From contig QANU01055553.1 in assembly GCA_003254905.1 (NCBI GenBank), forward strand, positions 294,482 through 358,481: a DNA stretch of 64,000 bases. The letters run 5' to 3'. The DNA comes from Nissolia schottii. Taxonomy: Eukaryota > Streptophyta > Magnoliopsida > Fabales > Fabaceae. The notes below the pieces were generated by a model that saw only the letters and a list, made by a program, of their open reading frames with translations, was not told the DNA's origin and searched no databases. The translations under genes were made by a program, and so were the position numbers. This document shows, piece after piece, positions 35,785-48,457 of the stretch. Every line of letters starts with the position of its first letter. Within the stretch, counting starts at the first letter, position 1.

Positions 35785-35895
35785 GCTGTTGTTCTGAGAC
35801 TCTTGTTTACGTGGGCGTGTGTGTGTGTTGAATGGGATGGAATGTGTGGGGTTTAAGCATCGAGGAGGTACCAAGCATCAGAATGGCTGCGCCAA

Positions 35896-38800
35896 ATGGA
35901 CGACGTCGTTGCATCCAAATCACTCTCCAAACACCCTTCCGAGGAAGAGTTCTGCCTTGCCCTCCGCAATGGCCTCATCCTCTGCAACGTCCTCAACAAG
36001 GTCAACCCCGGCGCTGTCCTCAAGGTCCCTATCTTCTTCCCTCCGTTCTCGGTTAGCGTGTACAGAGCATGCATTTAAAAAGATAATCGAAAAATCAAAA
36101 AATAAAAAATTGATGGCATTTTGTGAAATTATTTCTATTTATTATATTTGTCATGAAAATACTAAAACAGAAATGTGAACAATTATGCGAGTAGGAGAGA
36201 GTATTTGCATGCATTTTCCTGAGCTTTTTTTTTTTTTTTCCTTCTAACTGTTTTGGGCATTGGGTTGTTGGAAAAAGGTTGTGGAGAATGCTGGGGTTAC
36301 TGCGGTTCAGTGTGCAGAGGGAGCGGCACACTCTGCAATTCAGTATTTCGAGAACGTCAGAAACTTTCTGGAGGCCGTCAAGGATATGCAGCTTCTCACT
36401 TTTGAAGCTTCTGATATGGAGAAGGTCCGAAACTTCCACTCCCCCTTCTCTCTTTTTGGATTTGGAATCTTTGAAATATAAGTTTGATTTTTGGATATTG
36501 TTATGCTGTTATGTTATCCAATCAAATCATTTTATATGCATGATTTTTTAAGTAGTTAGTGTGAAGGTCAAAACATATTTGATGAGGTGGAACTCAAGTT
36601 AGTAGAAAACCTTTGTAAAATCAAACAATTTTGAATTGAATTGAGTTGATTTTGTTGAACCTTGTGGGTGAAGGGGGACTGGGACACACTAGACAAGAGA
36701 AAAAGAAATCAAGAAAATAAGGATTGTATTATTTCATCAAGTACAAAGATGACATGACTATTTATAGGCTGAAAATAACATAAAGATAAACTTAACAGAT
36801 AAGATAGGTCTCAACACCTTCCCTCAAGCTGTCACAAGTAAACAATAGTGGTGTCAGCGCGAAAGCGAACGAGTGGTGTTTGCATGGAAGCGAACGAGTG
36901 GTGTCTGCATGGAAGCAGGAAGACTAGACGGAACCAAGGGTGTAACCAACAAAAGGCAATGCTAACTGGGCAGAATCAGCTGAAGGCAACGGTGGCTGGG
37001 TGGAACCAGCTACTTAGCTGGTGCGGAAGCTTAATAGAGATTCTGCGTACCATGTTAAGCATCGTGGGTGAAGGGGATTGGGGTACACTAGAAAAGAGAA
37101 AAATCAAGAAAATAAGGATTGCATTATTCATAATGTGTTTATCAAGTACAAAGATGATATGCCTATTTATAGGTTGAAAATATCATAAAGATAAACTTAA
37201 TAGATAAGATATGTATTTTAACAGATAAAATAGATAAATCAGTTTAAGATAGATATAATAATATCCAACTTTATTCTCAACAAATTTAAATTTAATTGAA
37301 AAACTAAAATGATTTTCATTTAAAAAAAAAGTGTTGGTTTGAGTAGTTTGACGTTTATTTTTATTAAGCTGTCAAACTTGAGTAACACCTAGAGAGTTCT
37401 ACTCTTACAATAAACTGTCCCGCTTCAACCAGATTTGTTTTTTTTAGGCTTCAAAAACATATTTAGGCCAAAAATAATATTTGGAAATGGTTTTCAAATT
37501 AAATTAGGGTATTTTATATAAACTTAATTGAAGAATTTATTTTAAGTTTTTTGTAATTTTAGAAATGGTTATTTTATAATGTTTAAAAATCGCTTATAAT
37601 TTATAAATACAAATAATAAATAACAAAAGAGATTTGAAAAATAATAAAAGCATTTTTTTTATAGAAAAACTTGAATAAGGTTCATGGGGAAAAGAAGAGA
37701 GAACCAACATGAAATGTAATTTCCAATAAAGATAAATGCTATTGTTGTCAAAAAAACAAAAACCACTTATATTTTTGCTTTGTTCATATCCTAAAGATCA
37801 ATAGCTTCTACAATTAAGTAGTGAGTTTCTTCTTTATTTTTCTCTTATTTTCTAAGCTTACTAGTGCAAACAGATTGTGTTGTTTGAATGCCATTTGAGG
37901 CACTAGTTTTGCGCTTTTTGTATGAGTGGTTTTGTGTTTTTCACTTGTTTGCCACCCTTAAATGTGGGAAACTTGAAAATGCAGGGTGGTTCATCAAGTA
38001 AGGTTGTGGACTGCATTCTATGTTTGAAAGGGTATTATGAATGGAAGTTATCTGGTGGAGTTGGGGTGTGGAGGTACGGCGGAACTGTGAGGATCACTTC
38101 CTTCCCAAAGAGTACTCCTTCCTCCACAGTTGGCAGTGAAAGCGCTGATGAATCGCTGGACGAGTCAGAGTCATCGCAGTATGAACAGCTACTAGAATTT
38201 CTTCAGCTATCTGAAGAGTTCTTGGTTGAAGAAGCCAGAACTGCCAATACCCTGACTTTCCTTTTTGATCACTTCGGACTCAGACTTCTTCAGGCATACC
38301 TTAGAGAGACCGATGGGATTGAAGATCTGCCTTTGAATGAAATGGTCGGTAAGATCCTTTCTGGTTGGCTGTACTGTTGTAGCTTCTTGGCTTATATGAT
38401 CTGTAGATGAATATCTAAGTAAATGTTACATTTCTCACTAAGCTATAAGCATTAAATGGATATGATAGGCTAACAAAGTGTACATGAAATGAACTACTGG
38501 TTTAATTGAAATTGTAATGCTGTTGATTCGTTTGCTTCATGCAATCTTATTTGTGGTATGGGTGACAATTTGTAGGTAATTGACACATTGCTCAGCAAGG
38601 TAGCCAAGGATTTCTCATCATTGCTTGTTTCTCAAGGCACTCAGGTACTTCACAATGTCTCTATGTATTGGTGCTTGAATTTTTTAACCAACTTTGCAAT
38701 TTCCGTTAATTTATTCTTTTCCTTTTGCTAACAGTTGAAAGGTTTTACAAAATATATTTCTCGATAACTTTATGCAGCTTGGACTTTTCCTGAAGAAAAT

Positions 38801-41800
38801 ATTGAAAGGTAATATTGGATGTCTCTCAAAGAGAGAGTTCATAGAGGCTATTTCACTATATCTTAATCAAAGAAGTAGTTTGGCGTCAAATGATTTCTCC
38901 AAGTTCTGCATTTGTGGTGGCAAAAGTGAAAGTATTCAGCACAATGTCAATTATTCTGCAAAACATACCGAAGTACTCGATACCCAACAGAAGCAACTTG
39001 AGGTATAAAATTTTAAAATAGAACTTACTGCCCTTATGGTTTTAACATGAGTTTAGATTAGTACCATACATTGTGAGGGTTGTTCTCGTGCTTTAGGAAA
39101 TGAAATACTTTTTCGAAGATACAAGACTGGAGGTCAAACAAATTCAATCAGAGTGGGAGCAAGAATTGAGTCGGCTAGGTAACTAAGACTTTTGTTTTCC
39201 ATGATTAGTCTCCTCTGTGAATGTAAAAGCTTTTAATATATTGTTCTGGAGATTGACTTGTTCTTTGTCCTACTAGAGCATCATATCAAGAGCCTTGAAG
39301 TGGCCTCCTCTTCCTACCACAAAGTTTTGGAGGAGAACCGCCTTCTTTACAATCAAATACAAGACCTCAAAGGTGCATAAGAATCTAAAACCTTTTACCA
39401 ATAATGAATTTGATGGATCTATTTACTTATAATGTTGAGATTTGTAAATTTGCTCTTACAGGAACCATTAGGGTCTACTGTAGAGTAAGGCCCTTCTTAC
39501 CAGGACAATCAAGTGGACAGTCTACAGTAGACTATATTGGAGAAAATGGAGATATGATGATTGTAAATCCCCTTAAGCAGGGAAAAGATGCTAGGAGGGT
39601 ATTTTCATTCAATAAGGTGTTTGGAACGAGTGTAACTCAAGGTATTTTACTTTTTCAAAACATTACTGCAACAGGTATAATGCCAGCGTATACTTTGTTC
39701 TACATGGATCTATGTGAATCTCTAATTGAAGACTTTTTATTAAAACTCTAGTGGTAGTAATGGGATGAAAGTACTGATTTACGTTTCCTTTCATTATTGT
39801 GGTCTCTAATCGAAGACTTTTTTATTAAAACATTAGTAGTAGTAATGGGATGACAGTACTGATTTATGTTTTCCTTTCATTATTTTGCTTTTTTTCTTTT
39901 TCTAAGAAAAGGAGATGTGTGGTTGTGTGCTGAAGAAAGAGTTAAACTGAGCATGTCATATTTGTATGTGGAGTCTTCATATGCCAATCGGCATGATATC
40001 ATATCCTATTTAGACATTTTTTTATGTTCTTATATATAAATAAATGTTATGTTGTTTGGATTTTAGATTTATTACTTATTTGAAGTTTTCTTGATGATTC
40101 ATTTTTAATATCATCTGCAGAACAAATATATGCCGACACTCAACCGATGATTAGGTCTGTTTTAGATGGTTACAATGTGTGCATATTTGCATACGGACAG
40201 ACTGGCTCAGGAAAGACCTACACAATGGTATAAATGCATAGTAGTTCTAGTATATTGCACACACTGTTGATGCACTAAATTAGTTGCCTGTTATCGTAAT
40301 TTGCTTGTTATAGCAAGCTTGGCAAGAGAGAACATGATGCATGTTGTTTTAATCTACAATCAGTGCTTTCTTTTTCATTGGCTATCAATGTAATAATTGC
40401 AAACCATATACTTTCCATCCCATTTTATTTTTCTTGGTGCATTTTGTTGCTTGATAAAAGTTATCATATGATTTATCAGGGCACAAAATTGAAAATTCTA
40501 ATTTAGTTAGTACTTTGATTTGGTGTCATTTCCACTTGAGAAGGAGAAACATTTAACTCTTTTCCCAAGCTTTATTTACTGTTCTTGAACTTCACAGCCT
40601 ATTTACAAATTTGATTTGAATATTACGTTCTTAATCTACAAATGATCAATGAATGTCCATTTTATGTATCTTGAGACTTTAGCTGCATTGAGATAACCAA
40701 ATTTCAAATAAGTTCAATTGGGACATGTATTGTTATTTTTCATCATCTCTCTTATATGTGTATTTTAATTTGGTTTACTGCTTGTATAGAGTGGCCCTGA
40801 TCTGACAAATGAAGACACATGGGGTGTAAACTATAGGGCTTTGCGTGACTTATTTCATATGTCAAAGGAAAGGGCAGGTGCCATAAAATATGAAGTCTAT
40901 GTCCAGATGATTGAAATATACAATGAACAAGTGAGAGATTTATTAGTCAGTGATGGTTCTAGTAGAAGATATCCTTTAAGCAATACTTGCTGCATTCGTA
41001 TTTCACCATAGTCCATTTATTCTGTTGCTTCTTCATTTCCTTAACAAGATGTACATTAGATATACGAAACAATTCTCAACTGAACGGTCTGAATGTGCCT
41101 GACGCATTTTTAGTTCCAGTTACTTGCACTCAAGATGTTCTTGATTTAATGAGAATTGGTCAGAAGAACCGCGCTGTGGGTGCTACAGCTCTAAATGTAC
41201 GAAGCAGCCGTTCTCATAGGTAGGCTTTGGTGTTCATGAATATAAATGGATAAACTATTAACCATGATGGATATTTATTTAATTGATTTTACCATCCTAT
41301 TTCAGTATTTTAACTGTTCATGTCCGAGGGATGGAGTTAGTCTCTAACTCCATTCTTCGAGGTTGTCTCCATCTTGTGGACCTGGCCGGAAGTGAGAGGG
41401 TTGACAAATCTGAGGCTGTTGGTGAGAGGCTAAAGGAGGCCCAACATATAAATAGATCACTTTCTGCACTCGGGGATGTTATCTCTGCTCTTGCGCAAAA
41501 GAGTCCACATATTCCTTACAGAAATAGCAAGCTCACACAAGTTCTGCAAGATTCTCTAGGTAACAGATATAAAATGTTCTTTTCCCTTTTTCTTTAAAGC
41601 AAATTGCTCATAGTAATTTGTGATTGCAGCTTTAAGATTTGCGGGAATTTTCCATATAATATGGATTGGGGGTTTTCTTGTAATTGCCTAGACACATGGT
41701 AACAAAATTGAGAAGAGTGAGGAAGGTGTCCATGGAGAAAGCTTTTAAGTAGAAATTGGGAAAGAGGGAGGGCAAGCAGTATTTGTGAATTAGGTCTTGG

Positions 41801-44278
41801 TCAGATAAGAGGTCTTGGTCTCTTGAATCTTGATCCTTCTGGGGTGTATTCCTTTAAATTTAACTTCGAATTGCTAACATTTTCTTTGAAAAATCCTTCT
41901 TTTCATCTCGATAGATCCATTTGGAAATCCAAATCTCTCTTAAGTTTACTTAAATCCTTTATTTGGACTTGTGCTCCATAGAGTTAACACCAACATGTTG
42001 CAGGTTTGAATACCCCAAAAGGATATTTCTCCTGAAATGTTATTATATGTAGCGCAAGTTCAGAATCATCTACACATCTGTTTTTGCATTGTTCTATGAC
42101 TGTTTTTGGTGTCTTAGAACTTTGGATCAGATCTTATTGACTAGTTTTGCCGGTTTTTGGAGGAGGAAGGAAGCCAAGTCTATGTGGCAGAGTATGCTGT
42201 CTGTGCTTCTATTCGGTATATCTGGCTATAGCGTAACTCTCGTATGTTTAACGGTAGACATTTGGACAAACAGGTCTTGTGGGATAGAATTAGGCAACTA
42301 ACTTGTACTTGGTGCAAAGTGCATGATCTATTTCAAGGGATTTTCCTTTCAGATATGCTTAGAGATAGGAAAGCTTTGCATTTTTTATTTCTTCTTTTGT
42401 TGATTTTGTTTTTGTAATGAGAATCTCTTGTCCGCCACTCTCTTTGTATTTTCTTCTCGTCTTGTTACTATAATTCTTCTTGTATCCAAAAAGAGAAAAT
42501 TCCCAAAGTTGGGACTTCCTCTGTTGAAGTCTTTAGTTCTATTATTTTTCGTTGTTGTCTAGTTTGTTTGTATGCCAAGAATTCCCGAATTCTCTTTTGG
42601 TGTAAAGAGCTAATCTCTGTTTTTCTTATTATTAAATTCAATGACTGGAATTGGGCTGATCAGTAATTTGAAAATTGAATACTGAAGTTATAGCATTTGG
42701 AATTTGTGTAAAATTTGCTTACTCCTTGTTCCTTTTGTTGTTATATCAATAGGTGGGCATGCAAAAACTTTGATGTTTGTTCATATAAATCCTGAACTGA
42801 ATGCTATTGGTGAGACAATTAGCACACTCAAATTTGCTGAAAGGGTTGCATCCATTGAACTTGGGGCTGCTCAGTCTAATAAAGAAACTGGCGAAATCCG
42901 AGAACTAAAGGAAGAGGTTGGTATTTAGTCACAAGTAGTGCAATTTTAAATGTAATTTCTAGAAGATACATAACACAGCTTCATCTTTTTGTAGATATCA
43001 AGTCTCAAGTTAGCATTGGAGAGGAAGGAAACAGAACTTGAGCAATGGAGGGCCGGGAATGCTCGAAATGCCATAGAATCACAGAAACCAAGAGTTGTTT
43101 CACCCTTTCGTCTGCCCAAATACGGTACCGGAGGCAGCATGAAGCCCGAAACTTGTCAGCGGTCAATAGATGATAAAAGCTTTGAGGTTACTGATTGCAG
43201 CTTAACCCAATTTGTGTGCAATTTAACTGTGCCATATTGAAGTGCAATTTTACTTTCTCTCTGACATCATCTGAATTATATTTTCAGGCAAGAAGCTGCT
43301 CTTCGGGTAAGCAAAGAAGGTCAAGGTTTCCCTCAGCATTTACAGACAAGGACTCCATGCCGAAGATGTCTCTTCTGACTGAAGAGAAATCGGTAAGCTC
43401 AGGAAAAGGAAGATCGCCCTCACCTCCAATCAGGAGATCACTATCCACTGAAAGAGGATCAGTCATTAAAATCAAGGTCAAAATCGACACCTCAGAAAAC
43501 CAACCAATATTGAAGCATCCGTTTCCAGCTAGAGTACCAGAAAGTAGATCTCTTGTCACAATGCCTGTGAACTCGCAAGAGCCGGTTAAGCAGGAAAACA
43601 TTTCTGAAACACTCTTCAACCTCCACAAGATCAACTCCAGGCAAGTTCATCAGGAGCAGCATGAAGAGGAACAATTCAAGCAAGCACTCGGTGTAGTAAG
43701 ACAAGGTGGTATTAGGAAAACAAAGGCTGATGGTAAGGGTAAGGCCAAGCATCACCAACCATCACCCTTCAAGGTTCAAAGGCATGATTTGATCCCTACG
43801 TATATTTCTGACATGGAAATTTCTGGTGATATGACTTTGGAGCCGTATGCTAAGTGCGATTACTCCGAGCCAGAAAATGATCACAGCTTCGTCGAATCTG
43901 TGATCGGTGGTACATTAAATCTGAAAAAGATGCGCCAGAACTTTCCAAGGAATTCGCAGAACCTCGAATCAAGGTATGGCTAGCAATAGCATGGAGAAAC
44001 TTTGCTTGATATTAGTTCATTAGTAGGTTCATTTTAATTAGAAAGGTTTTTGTGTTTCATATAATCATAGCCTCATTGGTAATGATAATAGAGCATTTTT
44101 TTTTTTCATATGCAGAGGAATAGGGCAAGCAGGAGAGCCTTTATCAGCTAGCAAAGCAGAAAACAAACGTTTGAATGGCTCTGGTAGTAATGTTAAAGAT
44201 GGAAGTAACAACACCATGCCTGAGTTTAGAAGGAGCCGATCTACCCCACGCGGAAAGTTTTTTGGTTTATCATCATGA
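35896..44278 (+). CDS. Kinesin-14 motor protein with calponin-homology domain
   Basis: A microtubule motor of about 1065 residues. Exons: 35896-36024, 36278-36424, 37985-38344, 38576-38644, 38778-39002, 39097-39178, 39277-39372, 39462-39641, 40121-40227, 40790-40968, 41055-41219, 41306-41559, 42753-42916, 42995-43186, 43288-43973, 44116-44278; the frame holds throughout. Residues 1-105 are a calponin-homology domain ([35 protein letters not shown]) that can bind actin. A coiled-coil-prone region (310-369) leads into the motor at about 370-705: [13 protein letters not shown]-loop [11 protein letters not shown], switch [10 protein letters not shown], switch [11 protein letters not shown], and [13 protein letters not shown]. 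The neck lies before the motor, as in minus-end-directed kinesin-14. A Ser/Pro/Lys-rich tail follows. The start is uncertain: residues homologous to the family (RRYQASEWLRQ) lie in frame upstream of this ATG, back to a stop at 35854-35856, so a 5' exon may be missing from the model. All introns are GT-AG except one AT-AC intron. Confidence 0.9.
36653..37282 (-). mobile_element. TRIM-like miniature LTR retrotransposon in kinesin intron 2
   Basis: Two direct LTRs lie at 37053-37282 (5' LTR on the minus strand) and 36653-36816 (3' LTR, with about 65 bp missing). Both begin TGTTGAG and end in CA on the minus strand and share a GTGGGTGAAGG...AATCAAGAAAATAAGGATTG core. On the minus strand TGGTACGCAGAATCT follows the 5' LTR (a degenerate initiator-Met primer site) and CTTGAGGGAAGG precedes the 3' LTR (polypurine tract). 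The flanks GATTT and AATTT are a 4/5 match to a target duplication. The 236 bp interior is non-coding and has a 28 bp tandem repeat. Confidence 0.75.
39721..39888. repeat. 84 bp tandem duplication in kinesin intron 8
   Basis: Two adjacent copies start TCTAATTGAAGACTTTTTAT (39721) and TCTAATCGAAGACTTTTTTA (39805). They share AGTAATGGGATGA and AGTACTGATTTA, with few differences. Confidence 0.85.
40969..41054 (+). other. AT-AC (U12-type) intron in the kinesin motor domain
   Basis: The intron begins ATATCCTTTA and ends GATGTAC, with a branch-site motif TTTCCTTAAC at 41036-41045, about ten bases before the end. All three agree with minor-spliceosome consensus. Splicing AG|ATATCC...GTAC|ATTAG restores [14 protein letters not shown], the conserved kinesin sequence. 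No GT-AG alternative keeps the frame. Length is 86 bp. Confidence 0.92.
42100..42370 (+). mobile_element. LINE remnant (C-terminal end) in kinesin intron 12
   Basis: One frame reads [14 protein letters not shown], a stop, then [23 protein letters not shown]. This resembles the tail of plant LINE reverse-transcriptase polyproteins (a tryptophan-rich segment, then W-ERNSRIF). It contains stops and is a fossil. Confidence 0.5.
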
Positions 44279-47138
44279 AGAGGACATTTTAAGCAGTGAT
44301 AAAAATTTTATATATTATTAAATTTTGTACAGGAACTACTACTGAGGTTGGAGGTCTGGCTCACATAATTTTCATACATACTTTTGAGGCCTTTGAGACT
44401 AATCATTTTAATTTACGCCACCTCTATATATTGTTTTCTGAGCATGCTTTGTATACTGTACACCTTTTATTGACAAGGTATTTACAACATTTTACCAAGG
44501 AGATACCAATATTTACAACGCGAGTATTACAGAGAAATCATAGTATTTTATAAAGTTACTCTTATTTAATACCTTCATTTCTATTTTTTTCCCTCATCTA
44601 CTATTTTCGTAGTAGTTTATTTAATAAGGATATTGTAGGAAAAAAAGTAATTAATGATGTTTAGATTTAAGAAGTGGATAATGATTTGTGAAAATATCAA
44701 AATAGAAAAGTGGACAATTATTCAATGACAGAGAGTGTATTAATTTAAATGTTACAATTGTGAAATCATACTACTAGCCTATGGTTAGATAATTTGTCTA
44801 TCAAGTAGCTGATTTCTTGAAGCTCATGGCATGGTTTTACATTCAAGTCGATCATCATTTGGTGTTTCGTTTCTATCTACCTAGTTAAAGCAATTAATGT
44901 AACATTACTCTGTTAAGATCCAAAATGCCAAAACCATATGCTAGGAGAGGTTGCACCCTTCAAGCATTTGAATTAGGCTTAGGTGTCCTCGTTAAAGTTG
45001 TATATATTTTGGTCTAAGTAGACGCCTAATTTGCTTTAGCCTTGAGAATGTAGTTATGGCTCCACCTTTTCAGAATGTTCAAGCTGAAGCTTTCAACACC
45101 ACTGTTTTTACTTCTAACCTTAATTTGACCCATGAAACATCCGATCCAGCTTCAAGGCTTTGCATCAAAGGAGTTATCAGTATTTAACAAGGCGCAATGC
45201 AGCCTTCAACCTTAGTTAAAACTACAAGTCTCTCAGTATTTTCACCCGCCTCGTGATTTTCATGTAACACCGCTTTATCTATAATTTTCACTTGGATGAG
45301 GATTCTCATGTTTTTTAACAACATGAGAGTATCACGTTATGAAAACGAACTGCACAAGATCAAAATAGACATATTAACACAAATAATAGTGGGATCTACC
45401 ATAAAATTTATCTTGACCTAATGAAGAGCTCGTGCATCGACAGAGGCACCAACTTCAAGAGCTTGACGATGATGACATGATGGCCACAACCTACAATGGT
45501 AAGACAATGTGGTTAGTAGAATCTGTGACTTAGCACTTGGAGACTGTCTCCAATTCGAGCAGGGGATTGACGGGGCCGAAAATAACTCCCTCCGAAGAGA
45601 ACCAAATTTAAAATCATGGTTAGAAATGTTCACAAGAGTAACGCGCATCTGCCAAAGCATCAAAGAAGAGATCACTATAATTTGTAATGAAGACACCGGA
45701 AAAAAACTTTGTTATGATTGATATAGACCCAATACATAGACTAAGGATGATTAATAATATGATTAAAGTAGAAGCATATGCACTTGTTTCTAGTATGATT
45801 AGCAATGGCTAGGCATAGGGTTGTGCCAACAAAATACGCACTGAGCCTATCCATATAGAGACAAGAAGGGGAGCTATGAGGGGATATGGATTAGAGAGTT
45901 TTGGATCTTGCCCCACATCCCAAAGATGCCATGGGATCCATTCCAAGGCCTTTTGTCCAGCTATTAGAGCTTAGGGAGCAAGCAATTAGACACGCCCTCG
46001 CAGTAGCTGGAGTTAACAGCTTACAAAAAACCTTCAGATTAGTCTTAGGGGGCTTCCTGAAATGCCCTATGAGGATCTGCTAAGGGAGCAACAAAGGGTT
46101 GATGGCTTTACACATTTTAGGGACCCTTCCACATAGCCTAGGAGAGAGGGGACATAAAGGGGTTTTGTTTATACTAGGTTTGGTTGAAAGAAACCTGCGT
46201 TGGGCAGAGCTTGAGAGGGACATATCCCACTTCAGGCTACATGCACAAGGATCCACACAACAGAGGGCCTTGACCTGTAGCCCTGAAAGTGACACTTCAA
46301 TAACAAACCCCTAGGAAGCCAAAGGGTATCCTAGGAATAGGAAAAGAGATAAAAAAAAAAGAAGGGGATTCAGATAGAGAAGCTAGAGAGGGAACACATA
46401 GGAAGAACAAAAGAGAAAAACAAGGAAGAACAAACACACACAGGCCACACAACAAAACCAGAAAATACGCCCGCGCAAGAGAGGGCGTATTCAGAAAACA
46501 TTAGAAATTGTTTGCTCCCAAGCTCTAGAGCACAAGCCACACACATAAGGGCTTGGATTGGAGGACAAAGTTGTTCACCCCTCACAATCCAACCCTCATA
46601 GTCTCCATTTTCCTTTCCTTCCATTCTTCTTTCCCTCCTCAAGTCTCAAAACAAGCTTACGAACCCATAATCTTTCATTTTCTCACCTTCATTTTTTTGT
46701 TTTAAACTTGTTTATCAAAACAGTTTAAATCAATGATGAAAATATGACAACAGATATATTTTGTGGGTGCTCCTTTTGTCTTAGTTCTTTCATTTCTTTA
46801 ACATCTTCACATGGCTAGTGCCTCTGGCATGTCTGGCATGTCTAGGAATCCCCCAATCTATCTATCTTTGCCAGAAATAAAAACAAAAACAAAAACAAAA
46901 AAACCACGCAAGTCATTTATGCCCAAAAAAACCCAATGCTAAATTTTTAATATAGTATCAAAACTTAGGAGACAAGTGCACCCTTCTTGCCACCCAACTG
47001 AAGATTTAAGGCAAAAAGGCTCGGTGCTAAATTTTCAACATACAACCCGTATAGGTGAAGGCTAACATGACATGGAGACTGAACAAGAAGGACCATGACG
47101 GGACTTTAGTTTTCAACCATTAAGAATTAAGATTAGTG
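44279..47138. other. Intergenic region between kinesin and xylanase loci
   Basis: Includes the kinesin 3' untranslated region. I recognise no gene. Open frames near 45420-45700 and 45900-46640 occur on both strands without domains. An (AAAAAC)n stretch is at 46877-46903. Confidence 0.45.
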
Positions 47139-47565
47139 TCTAGTGGACCGCATGCTTTTCCCATCCTCTTATAATAATATATTGCATATTGAAAAATTTG
47201 TTTCAATTGAATAAGAATACTCTGGCATATAGAGTTTAATATGTCTCATTCCATCAAGTTGCATGTTATTATAGTATTGTTTTCCTAAAACAATCACTGC
47301 TTACTGTCAAACTTCACCGCCTTGTCTATGCAACAGACAACATTGTGTCAGATACTAAGTGATGAAAAACCATTTTTCATTTGTAGTTTATGAAAGAGGT
47401 CTAACTTGGCATTTAAAACGACAGAATAAGCTTAAGTAGAAGCTAAGTGCAGTAGTGCATTAAATCCAATTTCAAAATCAATCAATTAAAAAATGACTTG
47501 ATGTTAAGGCTCATGCATATAATAAACATACAGTAAAAATAAGATGTGATTATTCTTGTATATAG
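47139..47565. repeat. Direct repeat A: duplicated upstream segment of the xylanase locus
   Basis: Begins CTAGTGGACCGCATGCTTTT and matches 47979-48362 along its length (shared CCCATCCTCTTATAAT, GTTTATGAAAGAGGTC, TAACTTGGCAT, AAAACGACAGA), with small indels. The repeat distance is about 840 bp. Confidence 0.85.
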
Positions 47566-47840
47566 GGTGTGTATCATCAGTGCATGATTCCTTGGAAGAC
47601 GGGAAAATCCTTCTGCAGGCAACAGATCATGATTGGGTTCATATGCAGGGAAAATTCCTTATAAATGGTTCCCCATCAAAAGTGCTTGTTTATTTAGAAG
47701 GTCCCCCTCTAGGCTCTGATATTCCTGTCAATACCTTTTTTTTTTCATAAAGCATGCGCCTAAAATACCTCCTTCAACACCACCAGATTTTGAGGTTGGA
47801 CTCTGAAAATATTTTCAGTAAATTTCTTTAACATATATCA
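47566..47840 (+). pseudogene. Partial xylanase CBM22 copy, deleted and frameshifted
   Basis: The text GTRHDSLEDGKIL-like (SVHDSLEDGKIL) matches the start of the second CBM module (48838-48877). It is then joined straight to QATDHDWVHMQGKFLINGSP, matching the later exon at 49297-49480. About 420 bp, including an intron, are missing. An expanded T run at 47740-47750 shifts the frame to a stop. Similarity to the main gene continues past the exon end (GAGGTTGGACT...TATTTTCAGTAAATT). It cannot make a working module. Confidence 0.85.
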
Positions 47841-47978
47841 AAGCCACATGTCACTCGTTTCATGAGTTCCATATTTATCATTTTCTCATGTAGCTTGTAA
47901 TTGTAGTATCTGTTTATTTAAAAAATGATTGCTTAATGCTTACCTTCAAATTTCACCACCTTAATGGGTAATCAAGCT

Positions 47979-48362
47979 ATGCTAGTGGACTGCGTGCTTT
48001 TCCCATCCTCTTATAATATATATATTGCATATTGAAACATTTGTTTGGATTGAATAAGAATACTCGTCTTTATAGAGTTTAATATGTCTCGTTCCATCAA
48101 GTAGCATGCTATTATAGTAATTTTTCCTTAAAAAAAGTCATACTTACCTTCAAACTTCACCACCTTGTCTATGATGCAACAGACAACAGTGTTGGATTAG
48201 GTGATGGAGAACCATTTTTCATTCTTAGTTTATGAAAGAGGTCTAACTTGGCATGGCATGTAAAACGACAGATGAGCTTAAGTAGAAAACCCAATTTCAA
48301 AAATCAAGGAATTAAAAAATGATTTGATTAAGGCTCATGATTATTCTTTTATATATATAGGT
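47979..48362. repeat. Direct repeat B: upstream segment of the xylanase gene
   Basis: Second copy of the upstream segment, starting CTAGTGGACTGCGTGCTTTT. It ends about 95 bp before the first recognised xylanase exon and may hold its present promoter. Confidence 0.8.
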
Positions 48363-48457
48363 GTATATATAACCAGACTGTGGAGTGCTAAAACAATCAA
48401 GCAATTCACTAAACACCTCTCCAAACTATTTTCTGATATTGCTTTCTTCTGCAGATC

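Larger units (their letters stand above)
31642..35800. other. Gene-poor AT-rich intergenic region before the kinesin
   Basis: A small foldback lies at 31700-31795, and a degenerate direct repeat of roughly 100 bp at 32110-32300 (shared CATTCAACTY...TTTAATTTAAATTTAAA blocks). No complete gene is recognised. A weak candidate split gene at 32880-33593 is listed separately. The rest is AT-rich with homopolymer runs. Confidence 0.45.

Noticed and set aside
35677..35874. Minus-strand frame with a run of methionines
   Set aside because: It is the reverse reading of the (CAT)13 microsatellite.
40969..41054. A GT-AG splice or a sequencing error instead of an AT-AC intron
   Set aside because: No GT-AG pair keeps the motor frame, and donor, branch site and acceptor all match the U12 consensus, too much agreement for an error.
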